Shown here: positions 29,432-38,893 of the stretch, one piece after another
Layout: every line of letters starts with the position of its first letter
Position numbering within the stretch: position 1 is the first letter of the stretch
Assembly (NCBI GenBank): GCA_025057755.1
Contig: JANWVC010000013.1
Span: 62,001 to 126,000, forward strand
DNA length: 64,000 bases
Reading direction: 5' to 3'
From: Limisphaera sp.
Lineage (GTDB): Bacteria > Verrucomicrobiota > Verrucomicrobiia > Limisphaerales > Limisphaeraceae
Translations under genes and position numbers: made by a program
Notes under the pieces: model-generated
Database searches by the model: none
The model's input: the letters and a program-made list of their open reading frames with translations, nothing else
Told to the model about the DNA's origin: nothing

Positions 29432-30444
29432 TCACCGGTGGCCGGTCTAAGTCCCAACTTGCGATAACTACGCTCGGTCGCCACGCGGCCTTGCGGCGTG
29501 CGTTTAAGGTACCCTTCCATGATGAGATAGGGTTCGTACACTTCCTCAATCGTGTCGGGTTCTTCGCCCACTGCCACGGCCAAAGAATTAATGCCCACCG
29601 GCCCGCCGCCAAACTTTACCAGCACTGCCTCGAGAATCCGCTTGTCCATTTCGTCCAAACCGTCCTGATCGATCTCCAACATCGCCAAGGCACGATCGGC
29701 CACTGCACGGTCAATGCGACCATTGCCACGGACCTGGGCATAGTCCCTGACCCGTTTCAACAGATTGTTCGCGATTCGGGGTGTCCCTCGACTCCGCCGC
29801 GCGATCTCAAAGGCGGCTTCCTCATCCACCGTCACTGCCAGGATCCTGGCGGATCGCAGCACCACTTGTTGCAAATCTGCGGCGCTGTAGTAATCCAGTC
29901 GTTCTCGAATGGGAAACCGGGTCAAAAGGGGAGAGGTCAACAGCCCGCTTCGCGTCGTGGCGCCAATCAAGGTGAACCGTGGCAGATTGATCCGAACACT
30001 GCGCGCATTCGGCCCTTGATCAATCACAATGTCCAACTTGAAATCCTCCATCGCGGGGTAGAGGTATTCTTCAATCGTCTTCTGCAACCGGTGAATCTCA
30101 TCGATGAACAGAACGTCACCAGGGTCCAAATTCGTCAATAAGCCGGCCAAGTCGGCCGCCTTTTCGATGGCCGGACCGCTAGTGCAACGGATGTTGGCGT
30201 GCATCGCGCGCGCCAAAATGTGGGCCAGAGTGGTTTTGCCAAGACCGGGTGGCCCACTCAACAGAATGTGATCCATCGGTTCACCACGTTGCCGCGCCGC
30301 TGCCACAGTGATCTCCAACCGTTCCTTGACTCGGGCCTGCCCCACAAACTCGGCAAACACAGAGGGCCGCAGCGTCTGTTCCAACGCCGCGTCGGGTTTG
30401 TTCAATACGTCCCGGATGAAACGCTCGGGCATGAATCGCAACAT
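29413..30444 (-). CDS. ruvB: Holliday junction branch migration ATPase RuvB
   Basis: Hexameric AAA+ motor that drives branch migration of Holliday junctions with RuvA. The 343 residues carry [11 protein letters not shown], Walker [12 protein letters not shown], Walker B FIDEIHRL, the sensor 1 region [11 protein letters not shown], and the C-terminal winged-helix signature [17 protein letters not shown]. The start at 30444 has a G-rich site 7 nt upstream; open frame continues to 30846 but without similarity. ruvA and ruvC are not adjacent. It is the last gene of a long minus-strand run beginning at accA. Confidence 0.95.
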   Translation of the reverse strand: MLRFMPERFIRDVLNKPDAALEQTLRPSVFAEFVGQARVKERLEITVAAARQRGEPMDHILLSGPPGLGKTTLAHILARAMHANIRCTSGPAIEKAADLAGLLTNLDPGDVLFIDEIHRLQKTIEEYLYPAMEDFKLDIVIDQGPNARSVRINLPRFTLIGATTRSGLLTSPLLTRFPIRERLDYYSAADLQQVVLRSARILAVTVDEEAAFEIARRSRGTPRIANNLLKRVRDYAQVRGNGRIDRAVADRALAMLEIDQDGLDEMDKRILEAVLVKFGGGPVGINSLAVAVGEEPDTIEEVYEPYLIMEGYLKRTPQGRVATERSYRKLGLRPATGDQPSLF

Positions 30445-30494
30445 GACGGATCCCCCCTGTCTCGACAAGGGGGAAAACCCTCGGAACCGGTTGC

Positions 30495-31289
30495 CTACTC
30501 GACTCGCACGCCCGCCGCCTGCATTGCCTGCCAGCGCCGGTTGAAGGCAACGCAATCTTGGTAACGCACACCCGCGCCGCCGAAAATGTCCAAGGCCGAG
30601 CCAATCGTCAAATCCACGCGACCTCGACTTACACGCGTGACCAATTCCAAGTCTTCCAGGGATCGGGCTCCGCCTGCATACGTCACCGGGATAGGGGACC
30701 ACGCCGCCAATTTCTCCACCAGCTCCAGATCCACGCCCCGGCACAAGCCTTCCACATCTACGGCGTGCACAAGAAATTCCGCACAAGAACGTGCCAGATG
30801 CGCCAGCGTGTCCGCCGATAACACAAGCTCGGTCCAGGTCTGCCAACGGTGAATCACAACTCTGTAAGCGTCACCCTGACGCCGACAACTCAAATCAATC
30901 ACGACACGCTCCCGACCCACACTGCGGACCAACGCTGCCAGGCGATCCTCATCCAACCGTCCATCGCGGAACAACCAACTTGTGACAATTACATGCGAAG
31001 CGCCGGCATCCAGCCAACTTGACGCATTCTCGGCCGTCACCCCGCCGCCGACCTGTAACCCGCCCGGGTAAACTGCCAGAGCCGACTTCGCTTGTTCCTC
31101 ATTGCCTGGGCCCAACATGATCACATGGCCACCGGTCAGACCGTCCTGCCGGTACAACGCGGCGTACCATGAAGCCGGTCGATCGGATACAAAATGCGTC
31201 TGGAGCCGATTCGGAGCAGCATCGTCCAGTGTGCCGCCCACGATTTGCTTCACCCGCCCATCATGTAAGTCGATACACGGTCGAAACAT
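30495..31289 (-). CDS. hisA: Eukaryotic-type HisA (ProFAR isomerase, HIS6-like)
   Basis: Amadori isomerase of histidine biosynthesis converting ProFAR to PRFAR on a (beta/alpha)8 barrel. The 264 residues follow the fungal/plant HIS6 pattern rather than the usual bacterial His[18 protein letters not shown] at the N-terminus (Asp7 the likely catalytic acid), then [38 protein letters not shown]-like [24 protein letters not shown], and [11 protein letters not shown]. The start at 31289 has GGA 6 nt before it; a GTG at 31319 is possible. No other his gene is nearby. Probably acquired by, or retained in, only some bacterial lineages. Confidence 0.9.
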   Translation of the reverse strand: MFRPCIDLHDGRVKQIVGGTLDDAAPNRLQTHFVSDRPASWYAALYRQDGLTGGHVIMLGPGNEEQAKSALAVYPGGLQVGGGVTAENASSWLDAGASHVIVTSWLFRDGRLDEDRLAALVRSVGRERVVIDLSCRRQGDAYRVVIHRWQTWTELVLSADTLAHLARSCAEFLVHAVDVEGLCRGVDLELVEKLAAWSPIPVTYAGGARSLEDLELVTRVSRGRVDLTIGSALDIFGGAGVRYQDCVAFNRRWQAMQAAGVRVE

Positions 31290-31350
31290 CTCATCCAATC
31301 TACCCAATCGGGTTCGCACAACCAGCCCGGAGCCAGTGGCGCGCGGTCGT

Positions 31351-32958
31351 TTATCTGACGGAGTCAGTCTTGGAACCGCTCAAACCAACCTGTGGGTGTC
31401 GCCCCATCCACCAGTAACGGGCAAAGTAAAGCATCAATCCTGCTGCCAACCAGAGTCCAAATCGCCACCACGTGCGTGCCGGCAATTGAGCCATCAACCA
31501 AAGGCTGGTCGCCATGGCGCCCAACGGCACCCAGGGCACCCACGGCGTCCGAAAAGGGCGAGGCCGATCCGGCTCACGCCACCGCAACACAAGCACGCCG
31601 GCCGCCACCACGGCGAAGGCAAACAAAGTCCCAATGTTACACAGCTCGACCATCTCCTCGATGTGAGTAATGGCCGCGACCCCGGCCACAAACGCACCCG
31701 TGATAAGCGTCGCCACGTGTGGTGTCCGGTATTGCGCATGCACGCGTGCCGCCCATGCAGGCAACAGGCCATCGCGAGCCATGCAAAAGAGAATCCGTGG
31801 TTGCCCAAGTTGAAACACCAACAAGACCGAGGCCGTAGCGACCACGGCACCCAGCGCCATCCAACCACCCAACCAGGATACACCCTTCTCCACAAACGCA
31901 AGCGCCAACGGGTCGGCTACATGTCGCAGCCGTTGCCACGGCACCATGCCCGTCAGTACCAATGACACCGCCACATACAACCCTGCGCAAACGAGTAAAC
32001 TGCCCAATATCCCTCGCGGTATATCCCTCTGCGGATTTCGCGTCTCCTCCGCTGCGGTGGAAACCGCATCAAAACCAATGTAAGCAAAGAACACAATGGC
32101 GGCGCCGTGCATGACTCCTTTCCACCCGTGTGGCATGAATGGCTGCCAGTTTGCAGGATCCACATAAAACGCCCCCACCCCCACAAACAGGCCGATGATC
32201 AACAACTTCAACCACACCATGGCCGCATTGAAACGCGCACTTAGCTGAATCCCGCGGACTAGGACCCACGTGATCAAGCCAACAATGCCGGCCGCCGGTA
32301 GGTTCAGCACGAGCGGTACCCCCCATACACGCGGCGCTTCCGTGAGTGCCCGGGCCTTTTGTTGCAATGTCAGCGGCAGCGCCGACGCGTCGCCCCCCTG
32401 AACCACCCATGCCTGAAGCTCCCGCGCCGCAGTGGCGGCCGACCGATAATCCGTCCCTAACCATGAAGGCCATGTCCAGCCCAGTCCGGCCCACAACCTC
32501 TGAAAATAATCGGACCAACTAATGGCCACTGCGACGTTCCCAATGGCATACTCCAGGATCAGATCCCAACCTATGATCCACGCTACCAGCTCGCCCAGGG
32601 TGGCATAGGCATACGTGTAGGCCGAACCCGAAACCGGCACCAACGCCGCCAGCTCCGCATAACACAGCCCTGCCAACCCACACGCAACAGCAACCAGCAA
32701 AAACGACAAAACCAGGGCCGGACCCGCCCCCGCATAATGTTCGCCACCCGCCGCTGCCGTGCCTGCAGTGGAAAAGATACCTGCACCCACAATCGCGCCC
32801 ACACCCAACAAAACCAACTGACCCGATCCCAACGCCCGGCGCAGGCGCAGCTCAGGAGGGATCTGCGACTCTACCAACGCCTCAATAGGTTTCCGACGCC
32901 ACAAACGGGTACCGACTTGCATTCGGCTCTGCTGTACGGTCGCGTTTGCGCCATCCAT
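31351..32958 (-). CDS. APC-family amino acid permease
   Basis: Cytoplasmic-membrane transporter of about 535 residues with 12-14 predicted helices. The N-terminal signature LVLLGVGAIVGAGIFSTAG (TM1, unwound Gly-rich segment) and the segment FFAYIGFDAVSTAAEETRNPQRDIPRGI (helix 6 region) match cationic amino acid transporters (CAT subfamily). A long loop between helices 4 and 5 contains WLGTDYRS. The start at 32958 follows GAGG at 6 nt; ATG 32922 is an alternative. Substrate cannot be read from the sequence. It lies 20 nt after the small membrane protein gene in an apparent operon. Confidence 0.88.
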   Translation of the reverse strand: MDGANATVQQSRMQVGTRLWRRKPIEALVESQIPPELRLRRALGSGQLVLLGVGAIVGAGIFSTAGTAAAGGEHYAGAGPALVLSFLLVAVACGLAGLCYAELAALVPVSGSAYTYAYATLGELVAWIIGWDLILEYAIGNVAVAISWSDYFQRLWAGLGWTWPSWLGTDYRSAATAARELQAWVVQGGDASALPLTLQQKARALTEAPRVWGVPLVLNLPAAGIVGLITWVLVRGIQLSARFNAAMVWLKLLIIGLFVGVGAFYVDPANWQPFMPHGWKGVMHGAAIVFFAYIGFDAVSTAAEETRNPQRDIPRGILGSLLVCAGLYVAVSLVLTGMVPWQRLRHVADPLALAFVEKGVSWLGGWMALGAVVATASVLLVFQLGQPRILFCMARDGLLPAWAARVHAQYRTPHVATLITGAFVAGVAAITHIEEMVELCNIGTLFAFAVVAAGVLVLRWREPDRPRPFRTPWVPWVPLGAMATSLWLMAQLPARTWWRFGLWLAAGLMLYFARYWWMGRHPQVGLSGSKTDSVR

Positions 32959-32978
32959 CTCGCCTCGTGCCACTAACG

Positions 32979-33401
32979 CTATACGTCTATGACCGGACCT
33001 GAACCACCAGCGGGCGGTTTGCCCCAACGAGTTCGTCGCACCACCACTGGATCCCCGCGTAATCCGGTCAGTCGGGCTAACAATCCACTCGTCACACTGA
33101 TGACCAAAGCACCCCAGAACGCGGCCCAAAAATCTTCCACAATAAAGCGCGGCGCCATCAGCCAACCCACAAACCACAACAACGCCCCGTTGATCACCAA
33201 CATAAAAAGCCCCAACGTTACCAACACCAAGGGCAAAGACAAAACCACCAACACCGGACGAACCACCGCATTCAGAATCCCCAACAACAATGAGGCTACC
33301 ATTAGGTCAAGCGCCTCCTGATAACGCACCCCCGGCACAAGATACACCGCTACCAACACGGCAAGCGTGCCTATCAACCATTGCTGCAAGAACCGTTTCA
33401 T
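32979..33401 (-). CDS. Four-helix membrane protein, PF04020 ('phage holin family') type
   Basis: A 140-residue protein with four hydrophobic helices: WLIGTLAVLVAVYLVPGV, LLGILNAVVRPVLVVLSLPL, LGLFMLVINGALLWFVGWL and FWAAFWGALVISVTSGLLA. The motif GILNAVVRPVL and the following LTLGLF-like LVTLGLFMLVINAL pattern are typical of the widespread PF04020 family, named after holins but usually a chromosomal protein of unknown function. Nothing phage-like surrounds it. The start at 33401 has GGGA upstream. It begins 11 nt after manA ends. Confidence 0.82.
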   Translation of the reverse strand: MKRFLQQWLIGTLAVLVAVYLVPGVRYQEALDLMVASLLLGILNAVVRPVLVVLSLPLVLVTLGLFMLVINGALLWFVGWLMAPRFIVEDFWAAFWGALVISVTSGLLARLTGLRGDPVVVRRTRWGKPPAGGSGPVIDV

Positions 33402-33412
33402 CCCACGTCCCT

Positions 33413-34408
33413 CTAAGCAGGACTCGAATCCACACCCGGCCCCGGCACGGCAACCAACAATTCCGTTGGAGTCAGCATCTCCAATTCCAACGACTCCACC
33501 GCCGCGGGAACCAGACAAAACCCGCCCGCTTCCAATTCCACCGCCTCGGCGTGAGCTGTCACCTTCAAACGGCCACGGACCACGGCCAAAATCCGGCACC
33601 ATCCACCCCTCCAACAGACCGAGACCGCACCCGACCATCGCCATAATTCCACGCGAAACAGCGGGTGTTCAATCAGACGGCGCTGCCAACCTGACTCTGC
33701 AGGCATCCATACCTCTGGCAACGGGCCAGGCTCTACATCCTCAAACCGGATCGAAGCCAATGCTTCCGTCAGGTGCAACGCGCGTGGCCGACCGTCCAAT
33801 CCGAGCCGACCCCAATCGTACACCCGATAAGTCGTGTCCGAATTCTGTTGGATTTCGAACACAACGACGCCGGCGCCCAAGGCATGAATCCGACCGCTTG
33901 GGATGAACACTGCATCGCCGGGACGAACAACAAAACGATGAGCGCAATCAACAACGCGCCCCTCTCGAAGACACTGCTCCCAAACTTCCCGCGTCGTGCC
34001 GCGACGCAACCCGGCATAGATCACTGCACCTGGATCGGCCGCCGTCACGTACCAAAGCTCTGTCTTGGGCTCACCTCCCAGTCGCGCGGCCACGTCGGCC
34101 GGCGGATGCACCTGCAGCGATAGCAACTCACGTGCGTCCAAGACCTTTACAAGTAATGGGAAACGACCTCCTGCATCGGCGGCAGCCCCGAGCAACGCGG
34201 TCCGATGCTGTTCCATGAGCCAACGCAAATCCCGACCTGCCCACCGCCCATTGCGGATCACACTGACGTCGCCCGGTCGATCGGTCACCTCCCACGACTC
34301 ACCAATAAGCCGACCCACCGGCAACGGCTTACCATAAAGCTCTGCCAGCCTTCGCCCCCCCCAAACGCGCTCCTTGAACCTCGGCTCCAGTAGGAGAGGA
34401 TAAAACAT
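33413..34408 (-). CDS. manA: Mannose-6-phosphate isomerase, class I
   Basis: Zinc enzyme interconverting mannose-6-phosphate and fructose-6-phosphate, linking mannose use to glycolysis and to GDP-mannose supply. The 331 residues show the short class I form: FKERVWGG, IGESWEVTDRPGDVSVI, the metal site LSLQVHPPADVAAR with the catalytic QVHP, ELWYV, IPSGRIHALGAGVVVFEIQQNSDTTYRVYDWGR. All metal ligands (Gln, His, Glu, His) appear present. Start 34408 has AGAGGA upstream though 11 nt away; the frame is open to 34522. Located 55 nt after accA. Confidence 0.93.
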   Translation of the reverse strand: MFYPLLLEPRFKERVWGGRRLAELYGKPLPVGRLIGESWEVTDRPGDVSVIRNGRWAGRDLRWLMEQHRTALLGAAADAGGRFPLLVKVLDARELLSLQVHPPADVAARLGGEPKTELWYVTAADPGAVIYAGLRRGTTREVWEQCLREGRVVDCAHRFVVRPGDAVFIPSGRIHALGAGVVVFEIQQNSDTTYRVYDWGRLGLDGRPRALHLTEALASIRFEDVEPGPLPEVWMPAESGWQRRLIEHPLFRVELWRWSGAVSVCWRGGWCRILAVVRGRLKVTAHAEAVELEAGGFCLVPAAVESLELEMLTPTELLVAVPGPGVDSSPA

Positions 34409-34463
34409 CAAGTCAGCTTTCCTCTCTAACTCAGGCAAAGCAAAACGCGGCCCTTCAAACCCC

Positions 34464-35519
34464 TCACGCTGCCCCGGCCACACGGTCCTCTCGGACCGGA
34501 CCGGACTGAACCGGCGCCTCAACCGCAGTGAGTTCTGCCGGTGCAGTCAGTCGAGAAGGTTGCCGGGCATAACGTCCATATGCCCGGAACTTCGCATAAC
34601 GGCAGCGCCTCCGCTCTTGTCCAGACAGCGGCAATAACTCGCTCAAGTGCCGCACAATGGCCTCCTTCAAAGCCGCAGCCGCGGCTTCCGGATCATTATG
34701 CGCCCCGCCCAGCGGTTCCGGGATCACCTCGTCCACCAAACCCAATGCCAACAGGTCCGAAGCCACAATCTTGAGCGCTTCAGCCGCCTGAGGTGCGGCT
34801 GAACGATCCTTCCACAAAATTGCCGCACAGCCCTCCGGACTGATCACCGAATAGTAAGCGTTTTCCAAAATCAATACCCGGTCTGCAACTCCAATCCCCA
34901 ACGCGCCGCCTGACCCGCCCTCGCCGATCACCACTGAGACAATCGGCACTTCCATCATCATCATCTCCCGCAAATTCACCGCGATCGCCTCTGCGATATG
35001 CCGTTCCTCAGCGCCTATGCCCGGATACGCACCGGCTGTGTCAATCAGCGTCACAATCGGCAACTGGAACTTGTCAGCCAACCGCATCAAGCGCAGTGCC
35101 TTACGATATCCCTCCGGATGAGCCGAACCGAAATTCCGCAAAATGTTTTCCTTGGTGTCCCGACCCTTTTGCGTACCGATCACCATGACCGGTTGACCAT
35201 CGATACGAGCAAATCCGCCCACCACCGCTCGGTCATCCGCATACAACCGATCCCCGTGCAGCTCCTCAAAATCCGTGAACGCAAGCCGCACATAATCCAG
35301 CATGTACGGCCGCTTGGGATGACGCGCCAACTGAACCCGTTGCCACGGCGTCAATTGCGTGAAGATCTGCCGACGGGTCTCAACCAATTTCTCTTCAATC
35401 CTTCGAATCTCTTCCTCAAAAGCTGCATCCATCCCATGCGCCGCCGCGTGCTTGCGCAACTCATCCAGTTTCGCCTGCAACTCCACAATGGGCTTTTCAA
35501 AGTCCAAATAGTGCTTCAT
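34464..35519 (-). CDS. accA: Acetyl-CoA carboxylase carboxyltransferase subunit alpha
   Basis: With AccD transfers carboxyl from biotin carrier to acetyl-CoA, making malonyl-CoA for fatty acid synthesis. 351 residues: N-terminal helical start YLDFEKPIVELQAKLDEL, WQRVQLARHPKRPYMLDY, GDRLYADDRAVVGG, IGTQKGRDTKENI, HPEGYRKALRLM, oxyanion segment DTAGAYPGIGAEERHIAEAI, IGEGGSGGALGIGVAD, YSVISPEGCAAILWKD. The C-terminus extends ~30 residues beyond typical AccA. A GGGAG precedes the ATG. First gene of the minus-strand run to ruvB; accD is not nearby. Confidence 0.96.
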   Translation of the reverse strand: MKHYLDFEKPIVELQAKLDELRKHAAAHGMDAAFEEEIRRIEEKLVETRRQIFTQLTPWQRVQLARHPKRPYMLDYVRLAFTDFEELHGDRLYADDRAVVGGFARIDGQPVMVIGTQKGRDTKENILRNFGSAHPEGYRKALRLMRLADKFQLPIVTLIDTAGAYPGIGAEERHIAEAIAVNLREMMMMEVPIVSVVIGEGGSGGALGIGVADRVLILENAYYSVISPEGCAAILWKDRSAAPQAAEALKIVASDLLALGLVDEVIPEPLGGAHNDPEAAAAALKEAIVRHLSELLPLSGQERRRCRYAKFRAYGRYARQPSRLTAPAELTAVEAPVQSGPVREDRVAGAA

Positions 35520-35868
35520 CGACTCCCTTCACACTAGAGCCGCCTGCAGCCGCTGGCAACGGCGAAACACCCGAGCCCAAACATACCCACCAACAACAGT
35601 CCTGTCCCGAAATCAGCCCCAAGTTCTGAACAAGCCAGGATCGAAAAGATGTCCCGCCTTGCGTGTTCATGGCTCGGTCCAAAAGCTTTCCCCCAAAACC
35701 GTTATGATCGGGACTGTAACGTTATGGGTCCAACAAAAGCATCTCCTCCGCCACGAAGGCTAAGCAGGAAGGCGCGTAAACATCCACAAAAAACCCCGTC
35801 AGCCTTCCAAAATGACTGCCGAAGATAAGGCCGGCCAAACGCAAATTTGGACGAGGTCAAATGCAGCA
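35520..35868. other. Intergenic region upstream of accA
   Basis: About 350 bases with no gene that can be supported. A minus-strand frame near 35545-35640 encodes a short hydrophobic stretch, but it has no start codon in frame. The region should hold the accA promoter. Confidence 0.3.
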
Positions 35869-36174
35869 TCACCTCACGTCAAGAACATTGCCCCACATCA
35901 GCCAGCCCAAGAGCACCAAGACCGCTAGCGCCGTCCACCACCAAAACCAGGACACGCCCTCTGGTTTCCATCTTGCCGATCCAGGCTCGCCCCGCCCAAA
36001 TTCGCGCTGAATAAATTTGTCGTAGTGAAAGGGACCGGATTCCCACTCCGCAGAGGTGCCCGACCATGCCTGTGTCCAGCCGCTTTGCTCATCCGCGCCG
36101 CATTCCGGACATCTTTCGGCCTCCGGATCCAGCCGGGAGCCGCAACAAGGGCAGATAGGCGGGGCCATGCTCAT
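35869..36174 (-). CDS. Zinc-ribbon protein with C-terminal membrane anchor
   Basis: A 101-residue protein with an N-terminal zinc ribbon (CPCCGSRL, then CPECGAD; four Cys at C-x2-C spacing), a polar middle and one C-terminal hydrophobic helix (WFWWWTALAVLVLLGWLMW). It would be a small tail-anchored membrane protein with the metal site in the cytoplasm. No defined family or function is recognised. Read 47 nt downstream of the acetyltransferase gene, probably the same transcript. Confidence 0.7.
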   Translation of the reverse strand: MSMAPPICPCCGSRLDPEAERCPECGADEQSGWTQAWSGTSAEWESGPFHYDKFIQREFGRGEPGSARWKPEGVSWFWWWTALAVLVLLGWLMWGNVLDVR

Positions 36175-36221
36175 GCAGTCCCACAGACAGAAGACCCAAT
36201 CGCTCGGGACTCACCGGAAAG

Positions 36222-36803
36222 TCAGCCTGCCCCGGCGTACTCCTCATCCGTGCGCAATACAAGCTCCATCAAAATATAATCATGTTTAATGCCTTGCATG
36301 TCCTTCACGTGATCCGGGATGCGCACCAATTGAGAAAAGCCGAGCACGGCAAACAGCTTCATCGCCGCTTCCTGCTCGCCGATAAATTCGGCCTCCACCT
36401 TTTCCAAACCAAGATTTCGCGCCACTTCGACAATTTCAGACACCAACGCACGCGCCAGACCGCGACCCCGAAAACGTGGATGGACCAAGACGCTGACCCG
36501 CCCTACGTGACGCTTCCAGCCGCCCAATTGCTGATGCAAGGTGGCATCCCCCACAATCCGCGTGCCTGCCAATGCCAGCAAGGGCAGGTTCCGGCCATAA
36601 TCAATGTTCTGACACCAATTCCGGATTACAGCTCGATCGGTCACGCGGTGTTTGATGAACATCCTCTCCTGCTCCGGCACCGCCAGAAAAAACTCGTGAA
36701 AAGCCGGCTCGTCGGTGCTCTGCAGCGGCCGGATAATCACCTCGCTACCGTCTTTCAAGCAGATGGCTTTGGGAAACTTCTGAAGTTCAAGTTCAAGCGA
36801 CAT
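36222..36803 (-). CDS. GNAT-family N-acetyltransferase
   Basis: A 193-residue acetyl-CoA-dependent acyltransferase. The beta-strand 4/helix 3 acetyl-CoA loop is visible as VLVHPRFRGRGLARALVSE, preceded by GTRIVGDATLHQ and followed by EKVEAEFIGEQEAAMKLFAVLGF, the usual motif-B region. The N-terminus (LKDGSEVIIRPLQSTDEPAF) resembles the GNAT domains of acyl-CoA synthetase/protein acetyltransferase proteins. Substrate is unknown. No strong ribosome site before the ATG. Confidence 0.85.
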   Translation of the reverse strand: MSLELELQKFPKAICLKDGSEVIIRPLQSTDEPAFHEFFLAVPEQERMFIKHRVTDRAVIRNWCQNIDYGRNLPLLALAGTRIVGDATLHQQLGGWKRHVGRVSVLVHPRFRGRGLARALVSEIVEVARNLGLEKVEAEFIGEQEAAMKLFAVLGFSQLVRIPDHVKDMQGIKHDYILMELVLRTDEEYAGAG

Positions 36804-37192
36804 AATTGATGGCCCAGCTCAGATCGGAGTATGAAATCATCGGATATTCTGCGCAAGCCCGTCCCCAACCAAAGACAACAGATTCAGCTTTCGGTGCCTG
36901 CAAACCCCAACTAACAACACTTGCTCAACTTCAAGCGGAAACACCATCCTGAAAGGACCATCTCCGAAACGGTTTCCGCAGCCTCTCGTTCAAGATCCCG
37001 AACTTATCGTGCTCCATTTCCTGACGCTATTGCAAGCAAACGGACGCACTCCTTGCACAGCGCTCCAAAAAACCTACTTTCACCGGTGCTAACGGCCCGC
37101 TCCGTTCGCGTCTGGGAAACCTGTTATCATGGCTCCGACCAATTCCAAAACCCGCCAAACGACGTAAATCACGCAGGCCTCGTCTCGTGCGT
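36804..37192. other. Intergenic region between cutA and GNAT gene
   Basis: About 390 bases without a supportable gene, repeat or RNA. Open frames here are short and lack ribosome sites. Confidence 0.3.
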
Positions 37193-37546
37193 TCAGCCCT
37201 TGGGACGGCATTCCGATCGGACCCAGTCGATGTATGCCTCGAGCCCCTCCTGCACCGGCACCACGACGAACTCCGGCACTTGATACGGATGTTCGCGTCG
37301 AACCAAGGCTTGCAAAGCCGCCAAGCATGCACGCAACGTCTTGCAAATCAACAACACCTCCGGGCTCTGCTCAATTTTCCCTTGCCACCAATAATGCGAC
37401 TCCACTGCCGGCAGCAGATTGACACACGCCGCCAAACGGGCCTCGACCATACAGGTCGCCAGCCGCCGAGCAGTGTTCATATCGGGTGCCGTGACCAACA
37501 CCAAGACCAAATCCGATATTGCGGCAAGATTTGATGTTTGTTGCAT
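37193..37546 (-). CDS. cutA: Divalent-cation tolerance protein CutA
   Basis: Trimeric CutA1 protein of 117 residues, associated with copper/divalent metal tolerance. Recognisable segments are LVLVTAPDMNTARRLA, RLAACVNLLPAVESHYWWQGKIEQSPEVLLICKT split by the usual beta-hairpins, and HPYQVPEFVVVPVQEGLEAYIDWV. A GAGGAGG site lies just before the ATG. It is read divergently from rpmI. Confidence 0.93.
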   Translation of the reverse strand: MQQTSNLAAISDLVLVLVTAPDMNTARRLATCMVEARLAACVNLLPAVESHYWWQGKIEQSPEVLLICKTLRACLAALQALVRREHPYQVPEFVVVPVQEGLEAYIDWVRSECRPKG

Positions 37547-38257
37547 GTTCCTCCTCGAAAGCCTCTAACAGTTGACGCGCGATTCACGGCAGTCCAATAA
37601 ACAGCGCACCAGCAAGAACAGGTCAACCTGCTGCAAAATGCAGCGTGCCACGATGCGGGGATGGGCGCAATATTCGAAGCAGCCCACAAGAACCAGGTTG
37701 AAATAAACTCCAAGACACGCGCGCTCAGCGTTCCATGATCTCCGCGCCCACTCAATTCCGAAATGCTTCGAGGAAGAATCCAAGCTGCCAAGTATCCGGC
37801 TCAGCCTTAAAAGATCCAAAGGGCCACTCGCATCCACCACCCGCCGGCGACCAAACAAGCGCAACGCTCCTAGCTCAGGCAGCAAAGGTCCTGTAAAGCA
37901 ACTGAGCTGCGCCACTGGCGCCACGCGACCTGCGCGTCGACCGCAACCTGAGATGTAAACCTCACCTCCACGAGCCAGAGGCCAGACCCGCGCCCAACCA
38001 GACAGCAACCAACAGCCGGATGGCAGCCCCGCGTTTGGATCTGCGGCATTACCACGGCATGGGCTACTCGAAGGAATATCTAACTTATTTACAAGCATCG
38101 GGATGTGCCACAACAAGCAACGGCCGGCGGTGGACTGTGAGTCTGCCTCCGGCTCTACCCAATCCGCGCTGTTGGTCGTTTGTAAAAGCTGCTTGCGTCT
38201 GGATTGCCACGAGGATAAATTCGTTCCTCTATCTAAAGCAACGAAAGGGCGATCTCT
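37547..38257. other. Long region upstream of rpmI
   Basis: About 710 bases between divergent cutA and rpmI. infC, the usual gene in front of rpmI-rplT, is absent. A minus-strand frame is open across part of it and contains a beta-rich looking stretch (LGALRLFGRRRVVDASG, later KHFGIEWARR), faintly like a decayed PilZ-type domain, but it continues antisense through rpmI, so I do not call it. The plus strand near 38200 must hold the rpmI promoter and any L20-responsive leader; no such structure was confirmed. Confidence 0.3.
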
Positions 38258-38473
38258 ATGCGACGTCCCCGAGCAGTTAAAACGCGAAAAGCCGTGGCGA
38301 AGCGGTTCAAAATCACCGCAACCGGCAAAGTCCTGCGCTCTCGCGCCGGACGCCGGCACCTGTTGCAGGGGAAAAGCCCGAAGCGCCGACGCTCCCTGCG
38401 CAAGCAAGTCCCTGTGCCGGAGGCCGACGCTGCACGAGTGTTGGCCAATTTGCCCTTCACTCATCGGGGCTGA
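38258..38473 (+). CDS. rpmI: 50S ribosomal protein L35
   Basis: A 71-residue basic ribosomal protein. It has the L35 hallmarks: VKTRKAVAKRFKITATGKV, then RRHLLQGKSPKRRRSLRK. An AAGGG lies ~9 nt before the ATG. rplT follows after 36 nt, the conserved pair. The protein is of normal length. Confidence 0.95.
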   Translation: MRRPRAVKTRKAVAKRFKITATGKVLRSRAGRRHLLQGKSPKRRRSLRKQVPVPEADAARVLANLPFTHRG

Positions 38474-38509
38474 AAAATAGTTGGAGCCATCTGCCCGGAT
38501 CATTGAGCT

Positions 38510-38893
38510 ATGCGAGTGACCAACGCGCCCGCTTCCCGGAAACGCCGGAAACGCATGATCCAAGCCGCCAAGGGCTTTCGGATGCGGCGTTCCAAGCTCT
38601 ACCGATATGCCTCCGACGCTTTGGATCATGGCCGTCAGTATGCGTATCGCGATCGCCGGACTCGGAAACGCAATTTCCGTCAGTTGTGGCAGATTCGCAT
38701 CAATGCAGCCGCTCGCGCTGCCGGCCTCACGTACAACCGGTTCCTGGAGGGGCTCAAGGCTGCCGGTTGCGCTTTAAACCGCAAAATTCTGGCTGATTTG
38801 GCCGCCCAAGACACAGCAGCCTTTGCCGAACTTGTGAAGCTGTCCAAAGACGCTCTGCAGGCCAAACAGGCCCGAAGTGTCCAACCGGCCTAA
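38510..38893 (+). CDS. rplT: 50S ribosomal protein L20
   Basis: Primary 23S-rRNA binding protein needed for early 50S assembly; in many bacteria it also represses its own operon. The 127 residues show RVTNAPASRKRRKRMIQ, AKGFRMRRSKLYRYA, the arginine-rich YAYRDRRTRKRNFRQLW, INAAARAAGLTYNRF and KILADLAAQDTAAFAEL, all standard L20 features. Second gene of the rpmI-rplT pair. Confidence 0.96.
   Translation: MRVTNAPASRKRRKRMIQAAKGFRMRRSKLYRYASDALDHGRQYAYRDRRTRKRNFRQLWQIRINAAARAAGLTYNRFLEGLKAAGCALNRKILADLAAQDTAAFAELVKLSKDALQAKQARSVQPA

Noticed and set aside
32979-33401. Prophage remnant suggested by the 'holin family' name
   Set aside because: No endolysin, integrase or structural genes nearby; the PF04020 family is mostly chromosomal and not phage.
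33413-33440. tRNA T-arm-like sequence (GGACTCGAATCC)
   Set aside because: It lies inside the manA coding end and no acceptor or anticodon arms surround it.
37565-38629. Long minus-strand open frame of 354 codons
   Set aside because: It runs antisense through rpmI and rplT, lacks a ribosome site and has no family pattern; kept only as a faint hint of decayed sequence in its left part.
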